64,000 nucleotides of DNA from Aquincola tertiaricarbonis (GCF_023573145.1 NZ_CP097635.1:2542001-2606000); one strand, 5' to 3'; positions 1 to 8,608 are shown, numbered from the stretch's first letter. Notes: generated from the sequence alone by a model not told the origin. A program made the numbers and translations.

Positions 1-473
1 GCAATCTCGGCCGTGGGGTCGGGCGTGATGCGCAGCCAGCCCACCGCCTGCCCGCTGAAGAACACCGGCCGCGACACCTGCGCCGCCGCCTCGTTGGCGC
101 CCAGCAAGCGCTCGAACCAGGCCGGTGCCCGCTCGGGTGGTGCCTCGTCGGCGCGGCGGTTGCTGTCGATCAGCCGGCCCTGCGGATCGACGAACTCGAT
201 GCGCAGGTGCCGCAGGTTGCCCAGGTTGTGCAGGTTGAAGACCGAGCGGCGTGCATGCCGCTCCACCCGCAGCGGGGCGTAGTGGTCGCGGTAGTAGGCC
301 AGCTCGGCATCGATCATGTGCAGGGCCAGGCTGGCGGCCGAGGCCACCTCGGCCTGCACGTCACTGCGGGCGTTGTGCACCGTGATCAGCGCACTGGTGC
401 CCAGCACGCCGGTCAGCAGGGCCGAGATCAGCAGGCTGAGCCGCAGTTGCAGGCTCAGGCGCGACAGCCACAC
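1..473 (-). CDS. Sensor histidine kinase, N-terminal part (3' end outside window)
   Basis: Partial gene: only the first 157 or so residues are inside the window and the reading frame is still open at base 1. After a short start the protein has one hydrophobic segment (LSLLISALLTGVLGTSALIT), then a periplasmic-looking stretch (ARSDVQAEVASAASLALHMI, later HNLGNLRHLRIEFVDPQGRL and VGWLRITPDPTAEIA). That pattern matches the LapD/MoxY N-terminal sensor region found in many betaproteobacterial histidine kinases and diguanylate-signalling proteins. Catalytic domains are not visible, so kinase is inferred from the family. An in-frame stop lies about 10 codons upstream and no ATG is near, so the start is the GTG at 471-473; its ribosome site is weak. 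The next gene upstream is the zinc-ribbon gene on the same strand. Confidence 0.6.
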   Translation of the reverse strand, partial: MWLSRLSLQLRLSLLISALLTGVLGTSALITVHNARSDVQAEVASAASLALHMIDAELAYYRDHYAPLRVERHARRSVFNLHNLGNLRHLRIEFVDPQGRLIDSNRRADEAPPERAPAWFERLLGANEAAAQVSRPVFFSGQAVGWLRITPDPTAEI

Positions 474-536
474 CGCCGCACCTGGCAGGAAGAAAAGTCA
501 CGGTGGCCGCATGGGCGGCGGCCACCGTGGAAAGTG

Positions 537-797
537 TCAGTGCAGCCATGGCGCACAGACATCGATGAACCGGAAGGCACCTGGGGTGCGCTGCGATGGG
601 GGATCGCCATGGCCCATGCTGGCAGGTTGGGCGGCACTTGCACACGGAATATTTCCCGGCGTGAAAGTGATCCGCCCACCCCCGGCCTGCCGGCCGCCTC
701 GCACGGGCAGCCGCGGCAGCGGACTGCCGCAGCTGGGGCAGTGGTCGACCAATGAACTGACGACCTGGGTGCAGTGATGGCAACGGCGCAGTCCCAT
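537..797 (-). CDS. Small zinc-ribbon protein (CxxC...CxxC), paralog of 62442-62627
   Basis: 86 residues. The first 30 carry two Cys pairs (CHHC at 6-9 and CPSC at 20-23, separated by TQVVSSLVDH), a treble-clef or zinc-ribbon signature. The remaining 55 residues are Pro/Gly-rich and low in information. An AGGAG box lies 7 bases before the ATG at 795-797, which supports the start. The N-terminal half is clearly homologous to the 61-residue protein near the other end of the window ([20 protein letters not shown]), while the tails differ. Function is unknown; proteins of this size usually bind Zn and may act as adaptors. The long tail could contain a frame slip or be simply unconserved. The family is not one I can name. 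Confidence 0.6.
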   Translation of the reverse strand: MGLRRCHHCTQVVSSLVDHCPSCGSPLPRLPVRGGRQAGGGRITFTPGNIPCASAAQPASMGHGDPPSQRTPGAFRFIDVCAPWLH

Positions 798-829
798 GAC
801 AGCTCTCCTGACGGGGTTTGTTCATGCTC

Positions 830-2863
830 TCAGGGGCCGAACGGCGCGATGAAGCCGCCGGCCAGGCCCACGGTGCGGTCCGCCGGCAGGCCGGCGGTGC
901 CCTGTTCGCGCAGCGTGGTGGCGCTGAACTGCACCGTGCGTTCACCATTGGCATCGGGCATGCCCACCGTGATGCCGCTGCAGGCGCTGCCGCTGCAGGC
1001 GTAGCGCGGGCCGTTGAAGGCATCGAAAAAGGCATAGGCCACCGTGCCACCGGGCGTCAGCGCCACCACCACGCTGTTGCCGCTGGCGAACGAGCCGGCG
1101 CCATCGCTCAGCAGGCCGGCGGCGCTGAACACCAGGTTGCCGTCGGCATCCAGCGAAGTGGAGCGCAGCTGGAAGCCCTGCGCATCGTCAGGGTCGCACA
1201 CCGTCACCGGCGTGGCCGATTCGCTGGTGGTGGCCGTGGTCACCGGGGCGCCGGCGGCACAGGCCACCGGCAGCAGCGGCAGCGCCGAAGGGTCGCTGAC
1301 GTGGTAGCCGGTGAAGCTGCCATCCACGGTGATGGACGCGGTGGTCGACAGGCTGCCGTCGGCCAGCACCGCCGGCAGCACCGCCCGCTCCAGGCGGATG
1401 GGCCGCAGCACCACCGGCACGCCCAGGCTGGTGTCGGTGGTGGCCGGGCCCACGGTGATGCGGCTGCAGCCGCCGTCACGGCATTGGTAGCGGGCCACCG
1501 GCAGGCCGGTGTCCGGGTCGGTGGTGTAGACCAGCGCGCGCAGCACCGTGTCGCCCTGCAGCACCAGCTCAATCGAGGGACCGCCCGCGCCGTCGCTGAA
1601 GGTATAGGTGCGCCGGGTGCTGCCGCTGGCCTGGCTGAAGCCCGAGGCGCCAAGGCCGAACTCGTCGGGCGAGGTGCACCAGCCGGCCGCGGTGAGCGCG
1701 GCTTCGTCGATCAGGTAGAAGCGGTTGGTGGTGCAGGCCAGCGCCGGCAGCTCGATGCCGGGGATGGCGGTGCGCAGGCTGCCGCTGAGCGTGAGCGTGC
1801 CGCTGCCGGCGCTGAGCACGGTGCCGGCCAGGCCGATGTCCTGCGTTCGGTCGCCGGCCGGCGTGCCCACGGTGACGCCGTTGCACGCGCTGCCGCTGCA
1901 ACGGGCCACGCTGCCTTCGGCCGTGGCCAGCTGCAGGTCCACCACCACGGCGCCGCGCAGCCGCAGCGTCAGTACGTCGCCATGGCGGTTGGTGAAGCCC
2001 AGTGCCCGCACGCCGGCATCGTCGGCATCGGCCGCGTTCACCTTGGTGAGCGGGCAGAACTCGTCTTCCACGCTGCCGCTGCGCACCAGCACACGCTCGC
2101 CGCGGCAGCGCGCGGCCTCCTGCGCCAGCGCGCTGACGACCGCCGCCACGCTGCCCTGCGTGCCGATGCGGGCCACCAGGGCCTGCAGCGTATCGAACAT
2201 CGGATCGCCCGCCGTGCGGTTGAAGGGCGTGGTGATGAAGTCGCCCAGCGTGGCCGGCAGCTCGAAGCCGTATTCGCGCTGCAGCCATCGCCGCACCCGC
2301 TGCTGGGCGGTGGCCACGCTGGCCGCATCGGCCGCCTCGAAGCCGCCGCGGCTGCCCAGCGCCGCGAAATAGGGCTGCGGCTCGGTGGCCAGCAGCTGCG
2401 CCACCACCAGCGTGGTGAGCGGCGTGAGGTTGGCGGTGCCCGCGGCCAGGGCCACCGAGTACAGGCCGCCCGGCTCGGAAGAGGCCGCGCTGTCGCTCAG
2501 CAGGTAAGGGCCGCTGAGCTGGTCCAGGCTGGCCAGGTAGTCGCTGCCATCCACCGGGGCCAGCCGGCCTTCGGCAGTGCGCGCGGTGCCCACCCGGCCC
2601 TTGACCGTGATCTGCAGGCTGCCCACCGCGGTGGGCGTGGCGCCGTTGCTCACCCGGCCCTGCAGGCTGGGCAATGCCGCCGCGGGCGGGGGCGCCTCGG
2701 CATCGCCTTCACTGCCACCGCCGCAGGCCTGCAGCCCGGCCAGCAGCAGTGCGCAGGCGCCGGCGGCCAGCCGGTGTCGCCAGAGGCGCTGGGGCCGTGC
2801 GGGGGCTCGTGGCGCGGTGGGTGGCACGGTGGTGCAGGGTTCGACAGGGCGGGCAGGGGTCAT
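830..2863 (-). CDS. Exported lipoprotein with Cys-pair beta repeats, unknown function
   Basis: 677 residues, last gene of the TonB-receptor operon. The N-terminus has a positively charged stretch, a hydrophobic core (AAGACALLLAGLQAC) and a lipobox-type Cys followed by GGGSEGD, so the mature protein is probably a lipoprotein. The body is rich in Gly, Ser, Thr and Val and looks all-beta. Three copies of a module built round C-x4-C-x-(G/R)-(I/V)-TVG are visible: CSGSACNGVTVGTP, CRDGGCSRITVGP and CSGSACSGITVGMP, each followed by hydrophobic strands of the type LxGxL. An alpha-helical segment around residues 160-300 (QQRVRRWLQREYGFELP) separates an N-terminal carboxypeptidase-regulatory-like part (LQGRVSNGA...ITVKGRVG) from the repeats. 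No enzyme motif is seen. It may be a surface receptor or cargo of the neighbouring TonB-dependent system. The start at 2863 has a weak ribosome site. Confidence 0.65.
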   Translation of the reverse strand: MTPARPVEPCTTVPPTAPRAPARPQRLWRHRLAAGACALLLAGLQACGGGSEGDAEAPPPAAALPSLQGRVSNGATPTAVGSLQITVKGRVGTARTAEGRLAPVDGSDYLASLDQLSGPYLLSDSAASSEPGGLYSVALAAGTANLTPLTTLVVAQLLATEPQPYFAALGSRGGFEAADAASVATAQQRVRRWLQREYGFELPATLGDFITTPFNRTAGDPMFDTLQALVARIGTQGSVAAVVSALAQEAARCRGERVLVRSGSVEDEFCPLTKVNAADADDAGVRALGFTNRHGDVLTLRLRGAVVVDLQLATAEGSVARCSGSACNGVTVGTPAGDRTQDIGLAGTVLSAGSGTLTLSGSLRTAIPGIELPALACTTNRFYLIDEAALTAAGWCTSPDEFGLGASGFSQASGSTRRTYTFSDGAGGPSIELVLQGDTVLRALVYTTDPDTGLPVARYQCRDGGCSRITVGPATTDTSLGVPVVLRPIRLERAVLPAVLADGSLSTTASITVDGSFTGYHVSDPSALPLLPVACAAGAPVTTATTSESATPVTVCDPDDAQGFQLRSTSLDADGNLVFSAAGLLSDGAGSFASGNSVVVALTPGGTVAYAFFDAFNGPRYACSGSACSGITVGMPDANGERTVQFSATTLREQGTAGLPADRTVGLAGGFIAPFGP

Positions 2864-2909
2864 GGCGCGGTGGGTCCAGGTCTGTTCGGAAGGGGCTGCA
2901 CGGCGGGCC

Positions 2910-3914
2910 TCACTGCGCCGGCATGTGCAGGCTGCCGTCCAGCACCAGCGTGGCCTGGCCGTCGGCGCCGGCCAGCACGGTGCGGCCGAAGAAGAAGCTG
3001 CGTTCGGCCAGCGGGTCGGGCGTCGTGTCGGGGCTGCTGGTGCTCGTGGGGGTGCTGACGGAGACGCCGCTGCAGGCGCTGCCGCGGCAGGCGGCGCCGG
3101 GCCACTCCACCGCCACCACGCGCTGCGCGGTGTCCACGCTCACGCGCAGCGTGCGGCCTTCGTGGTCGTGGAAGCGGTAGTGCCAGGTGCCGTCGTCGGC
3201 GATTTCCACGCCCGCGCCGCCCTGGCCGCAGAAGCGGCGCTGCGTGCCGTCGGCACTGCCGAGGGTGAGCGCCGGGCCGCTGCAGCCCAGGCCGGGCAGC
3301 TGGTCGTCGGCCGGCAGCCGCAGCTGCCCGTGCAGCAGCACCGGGCCGCCGGGGCCGGCCAGCCGCAGGCCTTGCAGCTCCAGCGTGCCGGCACCACCGG
3401 TGGGCCGGCTGCGCAACTGCACCTGCCCGCCGCAATCGTCGGCCTGGCAGCCCAGCTGGCGGCCGTCGCGCGCTTGCAGCAGCACCTGGTGCAGCGCACG
3501 CTCCACCGTGTCCACCCGCAGCTGCCAGCCCTGGCTGTCACCGGCGCGCACCAGGTAGCTGCGCACGCTGCCGTTCTGCTGCACGGCGGTGGCGTCCATG
3601 CACACGGTGCGCGGCGCAGCGCCGGGCTCGGTGATGCGCAGCGACTGCAGCGGGCAGGCTGCCGCTGCGGCCAGCTGCGTGGGCGCCGGCATGGCAGGGT
3701 TCACCGGCTGCGGCAGCGCCGGTGTGGCAGGCGCTGCGGCAGGTGGCCGGGGCGGTGCCACCATGGGCGGGCTGGCCGGCGGCGCCGCACCGGTGACCGG
3801 CGGCGCCGGCCACGCCCACCAGCCCAGTGCGGCGGCCAACGCCAGCGCGCCGGCCACGGCCCAGGCCCACCGGCCCGGGCGGGCCGGCTGCATGCGCACG
3901 ATGCGGGCCTGCAT
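2910..3914 (-). CDS. Membrane-anchored protein with Cys-pair repeats, unknown function
   Basis: 334 residues. One hydrophobic segment near the N-terminus (residues 15-36, AWAVAGALALAAALGWWAW) is followed by a Pro/Ala-rich linker (about 37-75), so the rest is held outside the inner membrane or is exported. The C-terminal 240 residues are beta-rich with paired Cys: CPLQSLRI, LGCQADDCGGQVQL, and ACRGSACSGVSV, the last being the same C-x4-C-x-G motif as in the lipoprotein just downstream. The gene sits 14 bases after the 288-residue exported protein and 46 bases before the lipoprotein, so it is cotranscribed. Alternative starts lie a few codons in (MQPARPGR). A GGAG box precedes the chosen ATG. 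No known family is recognised. Confidence 0.6.
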   Translation of the reverse strand: MQARIVRMQPARPGRWAWAVAGALALAAALGWWAWPAPPVTGAAPPASPPMVAPPRPPAAAPATPALPQPVNPAMPAPTQLAAAAACPLQSLRITEPGAAPRTVCMDATAVQQNGSVRSYLVRAGDSQGWQLRVDTVERALHQVLLQARDGRQLGCQADDCGGQVQLRSRPTGGAGTLELQGLRLAGPGGPVLLHGQLRLPADDQLPGLGCSGPALTLGSADGTQRRFCGQGGAGVEIADDGTWHYRFHDHEGRTLRVSVDTAQRVVAVEWPGAACRGSACSGVSVSTPTSTSSPDTTPDPLAERSFFFGRTVLAGADGQATLVLDGSLHMPAQ

Positions 3915-3928
3915 CCGCCGCTCCGCCT

Positions 3929-4795
3929 TCAGTTGCAGACGTAGGCCGAGGTGAGGATGGCCTGCGGCGCCTGGCCTTCTTCACCGCCTTGCCACAGCCG
4001 TGCCTTCAGCGCCTGCGGCGTGGCGTTGTAGCCGCTGGGGCACACCTGCCGCACCACCAGCCAGGGCGACCATTCGCTGTTGTACGAGTACGGGATGGCC
4101 ACGTCCGGGTCGTTCTTGTTCACATCCACCCGGAAATCGATCCACGCGTTGTTGGTGGTCTTGGCCGCGTACTGGGCCGAGCCCGAAGGCTCGAACAGGC
4201 CTTGCAGGGTGCGGCCCACCACTTCCAGGTCCTTGTAGGAGGAGGCGGTCTCCACGTTGGTGCCCGGTGCCGGCTGCGTGGCCGGGAAGGGCGCCGCGGT
4301 GGGCAGCGGGTTGGCCGAGCCGCGGTAGTAGGCCACGTCGGCGGCCACCGCCGCGCGGATGGCGCGGAAGATGTCGTTCAGCTCGAAGCTCTGGCCCGAA
4401 GGGTTCCAGGCCGCGGTGTTGAGCTGCACCCGCAGACCCAGCGTGTAGCTGTTGGTGGCATTGCAGGTGCTGCCGCTGCCGGCGCACCACACGCGGTCGT
4501 GCAGCGTGCCCACGGTCACGCCGTTGATCACGATGGGCGCGGTGCGGCTGGCCTTGAGGATGGTGCCGGCCGGCAGCGCCGAGGCGATGTCGGCGCCGGT
4601 GAGGGTGCCCAGCGTGTTGGCGCGGTCCTGGGTCTCGGTGGGCGTGTCGAGGTTGATCTTCGGGTTGATGGAGACCAGCGGCTGCGTGCCGGCGGCCTGC
4701 ACCGGCACGGTGACGAAGCCGCCGTGCGCGCTCAGGTGCAGCAGGGTGGCGGCCAGCGCGGCGCCGGCCAGCGGGAGCTTGCGGTTCAGGGTCAT
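3929..4795 (-). CDS. Exported protein, paralog of the upstream gene, unknown family
   Basis: 288 residues with a signal peptide (PLAGAALAATLLHLSAHG). It is clearly related to the product of 4821-5636: both contain a G-x-LxDRVW segment, a stretch ending in NDxFRxxRxAV with AYYxGSA, GRTLQGL(F/N)E, NNxWxDFRxDxN, and SPWL(V/L)VRxxxPxGY. Two Cys (CAGSGSTC) lie after DRVW, and a third pair is near the C-terminus (CPSGY, YVCN). A strong AGGAG box stands 8 bases upstream of the ATG. The gene is 25 bases after its paralog and 14 bases before the next gene. The family is unknown to me; the operon with a TonB-dependent receptor suggests a periplasmic or surface protein that works with that receptor. Confidence 0.7.
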   Translation of the reverse strand: MTLNRKLPLAGAALAATLLHLSAHGGFVTVPVQAAGTQPLVSINPKINLDTPTETQDRANTLGTLTGADIASALPAGTILKASRTAPIVINGVTVGTLHDRVWCAGSGSTCNATNSYTLGLRVQLNTAAWNPSGQSFELNDIFRAIRAAVAADVAYYRGSANPLPTAAPFPATQPAPGTNVETASSYKDLEVVGRTLQGLFEPSGSAQYAAKTTNNAWIDFRVDVNKNDPDVAIPYSYNSEWSPWLVVRQVCPSGYNATPQALKARLWQGGEEGQAPQAILTSAYVCN

Positions 4796-4820
4796 GGTCG
4801 TTCTCCTGGTGGTGGCTGCG

Positions 4821-5636
4821 TCAGTCGGGCTGGTAGCCGCTCAGGTACAGCTCGGTGAACTGGGAAGAGTCCGGAAAGTCGGAGCTCAGCAGCCGGATGG
4901 CGAAGGGCTGGACCGAATAGCCCGCCGGTGCCTTGGTGCGCACCAGCAGCCAGGGCGAATGCGCGCTGCTGGGGCCCTGCGGTTCGGCCGCGTTGGCATC
5001 GATGCGGAAGTCCACCCAGCCGTTGTTGCGCAGCGGCCGGCGCGGGCCGGTGTAGTCGATGGGCTCGTTGCCGGCATCGGCCGCGGCATCCACCGCGGCC
5101 ACGCCGGCGGCCTGTTCGTCAGCGTCATCGTCATCGTCGTCCACCGGCGGCACTTCGTTCAGGCCTTGCAGCGTGCGGCCGGCTTTTTTGAGCGCCTTGA
5201 GCGCGCTGCCGGGGTAGTAGGCGATGGCCACCGCCTTGTCCTCGCGCACCTGGCGGAACACGTCGTTGGCGTTGAAGGACAGCCCCGTCAGGTCGTAGGC
5301 GTTGGCATTGAGCTGCAGCTGCAGGCCGAAGATGTGGCTGCCGTCGCTGCTGCGCTTCCACACCCGGTCCAGCAGCTGGCCGATGACCACGTCGTTCTTC
5401 ACCACCGCGCTGCTGCGCGAGGCCACCAGGGTGTAGCCCGCTTCGCCCGGCAGGCTGGCCACGCGGCAGCGTTGCTGCGCGGCCAGGTTGCGCGGGTTGC
5501 AGCGGGTCATCACGCGCTCGCCATCGGCGCTCAGCGTGACGAAGCCGGGCGAGGCGGCCCACGGGGTGCCGGCCGTGGCCGCCAGGGCCAGCGCCACGGC
5601 CAGCCGTGCCGGCAGCCTGGGTTTGCGAAGGTTCAT
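4821..5636 (-). CDS. Exported protein, paralog of the downstream gene, unknown family
   Basis: 271 residues with a signal peptide ending around TPWAASPG. It shares with the next protein the blocks LLDRVWK, GLQLQLNANAYDL, SFNANDVFRQVREDKAVAIA, YYPGSALK, GRTLQGLNE, NNGWVDFRIDAN and SPWLLVRTKAPAGY. A run of six Asp (VDDDDDDADE, about residue 165) inserted between GRTLQGLNE and the NNGWVDF block is absent from the paralog and could bind cations. The start has an AGGAG box 8 bases upstream. It lies 51 bases after the receptor gene, in the same direction. The pair looks like a tandem duplication with divergence; no catalytic motif is recognisable. Confidence 0.7.
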   Translation of the reverse strand: MNLRKPRLPARLAVALALAATAGTPWAASPGFVTLSADGERVMTRCNPRNLAAQQRCRVASLPGEAGYTLVASRSSAVVKNDVVIGQLLDRVWKRSSDGSHIFGLQLQLNANAYDLTGLSFNANDVFRQVREDKAVAIAYYPGSALKALKKAGRTLQGLNEVPPVDDDDDDADEQAAGVAAVDAAADAGNEPIDYTGPRRPLRNNGWVDFRIDANAAEPQGPSSAHSPWLLVRTKAPAGYSVQPFAIRLLSSDFPDSSQFTELYLSGYQPD

Positions 5637-5687
5637 GCGGGGTACTCCTGGAAGATGGGCGCTGCCGAGGCGCCCGGGGCAGGACCG

Positions 5688-8507
5688 TCAGCGGTCCGCG
5701 GCGGGGGTGCCCAGATCCCAGCTGAAGCCCACGAACACGCCGCGCGGCGCGCCGGGCGCCACGAGCGAGGTGTTCTGCCATTCGCTGGAGTTGTAGTTCC
5801 AGCCGCTGGGCCCGTTGCTGCCGTTGGTGCCTGGCGTGAACGGGTTGACGCCCAGCCGCCCGGCGGTGAAGTACTTGCGGTCGAACAGGTTGGTCACCTG
5901 CACGAAGGCGGTGAAGCCGCGGCTCACTTCCACGCTGGCGTCGAAGTTGAAGACCGCGTAGCCCGGCACCTTGCCCGCGTTGCGGAAGCTGCGGCCGGTG
6001 CGCACCGGCAGCTGGCTGAAGCCGCTGAAGTCGCAGCCGCCGGCCTGGCTGCAGTAGTAGCGGCCGATCTCCTGGTCGGTGCCGGCGCCCTGGTGCAGGT
6101 TGTTCTCGTTGCCGCGCATGTAGGCCATCGACCGGGCCACCATGCCCAGGCCCAGCTTCCAGCCCGGCGCCACCCGCCAGCCCACGTGCAGGTTCAGCGC
6201 ATGGGCCGGGATGCCGGGCATGCGTGCGCCGGGGTCGATGCGGATCATGCGGTAAGTGCCGTAGCCGCGGTTGAGCGAGGCATTGGGCGTGGGCAGCACG
6301 TCCTGGCCGATGACCTGCGTATCGCCCACGTAGGCCGAGTTCTGGTTGAAGTCGGCGGTGCTGTTGTGCGGGCTCAGCGTGTAGAAGCGCGACTGGAAGG
6401 TGGCGTCGGTGAACGAGTAGTTCACCCGCAGGTCCAGCGGGCCCATGCGGCCGTTGAGGCCCAGCTCCAGGCCCTGGCGGCGCGTCTTGCCGATGGTGTC
6501 GAAGTAGCTGCGGCCATCGCCCACGCCGACGAAGTAGATGTCGTTGCGCAGGTCGGTGCGGAACACGCTGACGTTCCAGTCCCAGTCGGTGGTCAGCCGC
6601 TGGCGCAGCCCCAGCTCACCCGAGGTGGCGCGGATCTGCGGCAGGTAGGGATCGGCCGACAAGGCGGTGGGCAGGCTGCAGCCGGGGCCGGTGAGGCTGC
6701 GCGGCGCGGTGCCCAGGCTGGGCGTGCCGGGCACCCGTTCCACCGGCGTGGGGTCGAAGGCGCAGCCCAGCTCCACCACCGAGGGCGCGCGGGCGCCCCG
6801 GCTCAGGTTGCCGAAGAGGTTGAGGTCTTGCACGGGCCGCCAGTTGATGCCCAGCGAGGGATTGAACGAGCGGTAGGTGAAGCTTTCCTGCGTGCGCGTG
6901 CGGCGGAACACCTGGCCGTCGGTGTATTCCGGCGCGCGGAACTCGCGCAGCTCGTGCAGCGGCACCTGGCCGGCACTGCTGCGGGTGAGCAGCGTGTTGT
7001 CCACCTTGGTGTGGTTGTAGCGCGCGGCGGCGGTGAGCGTGACCTGCGGCACCGGCGTGAAGGTGTCCTGGAAGAACAGGCTGCGGGTGGTGGAGGTGCC
7101 GTCGAAGTTGTTGCCCGGCACGTCGAACTCGGCGGCGTAGTAGTCGGGGTCGATCTGGTCGGGCGCCGCAAACACCCGGTGCGCCGCATCGATCAGCCCC
7201 AGCCGCTGGAACATGTCGTAGCGGGTGCGGCTGCGGTCCAGCGAGGCGCCCAGCATCATCGCGTTGCGCTCCTCGTTCCAGTTGAACTGCAGCGACAGGC
7301 CGTTGCTGCGCTGTTCCAGGTCGGTGCGCGTGAGCAGGCCGATCGGCGTGCCCTCCACCACGCCGGGGCCGGTGAAGCCGCCGCCGCGGGTGGCGCCGTT
7401 GCGGGCCACGCCGTCCGGGCTGATGTCGCGGTCGCCGAAATCGTCGAAGCCGGCGTAGATGTCGCCATTGAGCCCGCGCCGGCGGCTGTCGCGGTGGTAC
7501 GCCATGGCGGTGATGTTGGCGCGCTCGCTGAGGTCGAACTGGCCACCCACCGAGAACTGCAGCACCCGGTTGCGCGCCTCGTCAGGCGAGGTGAAGACCG
7601 ACTCGGCCCGTTGTCTATACAAGTCGATGGGGATGAGACCATTGCCCACCAGCCGGTTGTCGGCATACAGCACGCTGGCATAGGCCGAGGCGGCTTCGCC
7701 GCGCCAGTCGCCACGGCCGAAGAGCTGGTTCACGCGCGAGGGTGAATCGTCGCGCCAGCCGTCTTCCTGGAAGCGGGTGAGCGCGAAGAAGCCGCCCAGC
7801 GTGCCGTCGTTGGCGCCGCCCGACAGCTGCAGCTGCCGCCGGCCCCAGGCGCCGGCCGTCAGCTGGCCCTGCAGCCCCGGTGCGCTGAAGCCCGTCTTGC
7901 TGCGCACCGAGATGGCGCCGCCCAGCGTGTTGAGGCCGAACAGCGGGTTGGAGCCCGGGAACAGGTCGAAGCGCTCGATCGCGTTGGTGGGGATCAGGTC
8001 CCAGTTGACGACGTCGCCGAAGGGCTCGTTGACGCGGATGCCGTCGAAGAACACCGACAGGCCCTGCGGCGTGCCCACCTGCGGGCTGGCGGTGAAGCCG
8101 CGATAGTTGACGTCCAGCTGGAAGGGGTTGCCCTGGTAGTCGTTGACGCTGACGCCCTGCAGCTCCTGGTTCATGTAGTCGCCCAGGTTCAGCGCCCGCG
8201 AGGCACGGATCTGCTGGCCCGTGGCCGTCTGCACATTGGCCGGTATCTGGTCGCGGGTGACCATCAGCCCCGGCATCGGCCCCACGTCGATGGGACGCCG
8301 GCCCGTCACCGTGACGCGCGGCAGCGGCACGCTGGAGGCGGCGGACTCTTGCGGCTGAAGGGGCTGCGGTGGCGCGGTGGCCGCCCCTGATTGCGCCTGC
8401 CCGGCCGTGGCCCAGGCCAGGCCGATGCCGACCGCCAATACCTTGCGCATGGCCGGTGCGCCACCTGCCATGCGCTCGCACGTCAACCGGGCCTGATTGC
8501 TTGCCAA
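5688..8507 (-). CDS. TonB-dependent outer-membrane receptor
   Basis: 939 residues, the normal size for a TonB-dependent receptor that imports a bulky ligand across the outer membrane with energy from TonB-ExbBD. After a signal peptide (VLAVGIGLAWATAGQAQ), a plug domain spans about residues 50-190 (LPRVTVTGRRPI, QLDVNYRGFTASPQ, LSVFFDGIRVNEPFG, NPLFGLNTLGGAISVRSK). A long beta-barrel follows, ending in typical aromatic-rich strands (QVTNLFDRKYFTAGRLG). The ligand cannot be read from sequence. The start is a TTG at 8505-8507: a perfect AGGAGG sits 6 bases before it, better than any box before the internal ATGs at codons 13 and 20. First gene of the five-gene block; the IclR gene upstream is on the same strand but is separated by a hairpin. 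Confidence 0.92.
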   Translation of the reverse strand: MASNQARLTCERMAGGAPAMRKVLAVGIGLAWATAGQAQSGAATAPPQPLQPQESAASSVPLPRVTVTGRRPIDVGPMPGLMVTRDQIPANVQTATGQQIRASRALNLGDYMNQELQGVSVNDYQGNPFQLDVNYRGFTASPQVGTPQGLSVFFDGIRVNEPFGDVVNWDLIPTNAIERFDLFPGSNPLFGLNTLGGAISVRSKTGFSAPGLQGQLTAGAWGRRQLQLSGGANDGTLGGFFALTRFQEDGWRDDSPSRVNQLFGRGDWRGEAASAYASVLYADNRLVGNGLIPIDLYRQRAESVFTSPDEARNRVLQFSVGGQFDLSERANITAMAYHRDSRRRGLNGDIYAGFDDFGDRDISPDGVARNGATRGGGFTGPGVVEGTPIGLLTRTDLEQRSNGLSLQFNWNEERNAMMLGASLDRSRTRYDMFQRLGLIDAAHRVFAAPDQIDPDYYAAEFDVPGNNFDGTSTTRSLFFQDTFTPVPQVTLTAAARYNHTKVDNTLLTRSSAGQVPLHELREFRAPEYTDGQVFRRTRTQESFTYRSFNPSLGINWRPVQDLNLFGNLSRGARAPSVVELGCAFDPTPVERVPGTPSLGTAPRSLTGPGCSLPTALSADPYLPQIRATSGELGLRQRLTTDWDWNVSVFRTDLRNDIYFVGVGDGRSYFDTIGKTRRQGLELGLNGRMGPLDLRVNYSFTDATFQSRFYTLSPHNSTADFNQNSAYVGDTQVIGQDVLPTPNASLNRGYGTYRMIRIDPGARMPGIPAHALNLHVGWRVAPGWKLGLGMVARSMAYMRGNENNLHQGAGTDQEIGRYYCSQAGGCDFSGFSQLPVRTGRSFRNAGKVPGYAVFNFDASVEVSRGFTAFVQVTNLFDRKYFTAGRLGVNPFTPGTNGSNGPSGWNYNSSEWQNTSLVAPGAPRGVFVGFSWDLGTPAADR

Positions 8508-8608
8508 CGGACGCCTCCTGCTGGACGACCGCTGACGGGCCGCCTCTGTGTATGAGGCGCACCTTATGCAGCCCGGGGCCCTGGGCTCTACGGAGAATCT
8601 CCCGGCCT

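Noticed and set aside
818..3058. Large plus-strand open frame of 746 codons opposite the lipoprotein
   Set aside because: It is the antisense of strongly GC-biased coding sequence; composition is Arg/Ala/Gly-rich, there is no family motif, and the minus-strand protein has a signal peptide and repeats.
4452..7745. Plus-strand open frame of 1097 codons
   Set aside because: Lies opposite the TonB receptor and its paralogous neighbour; no recognisable domain and typical high-GC shadow composition.
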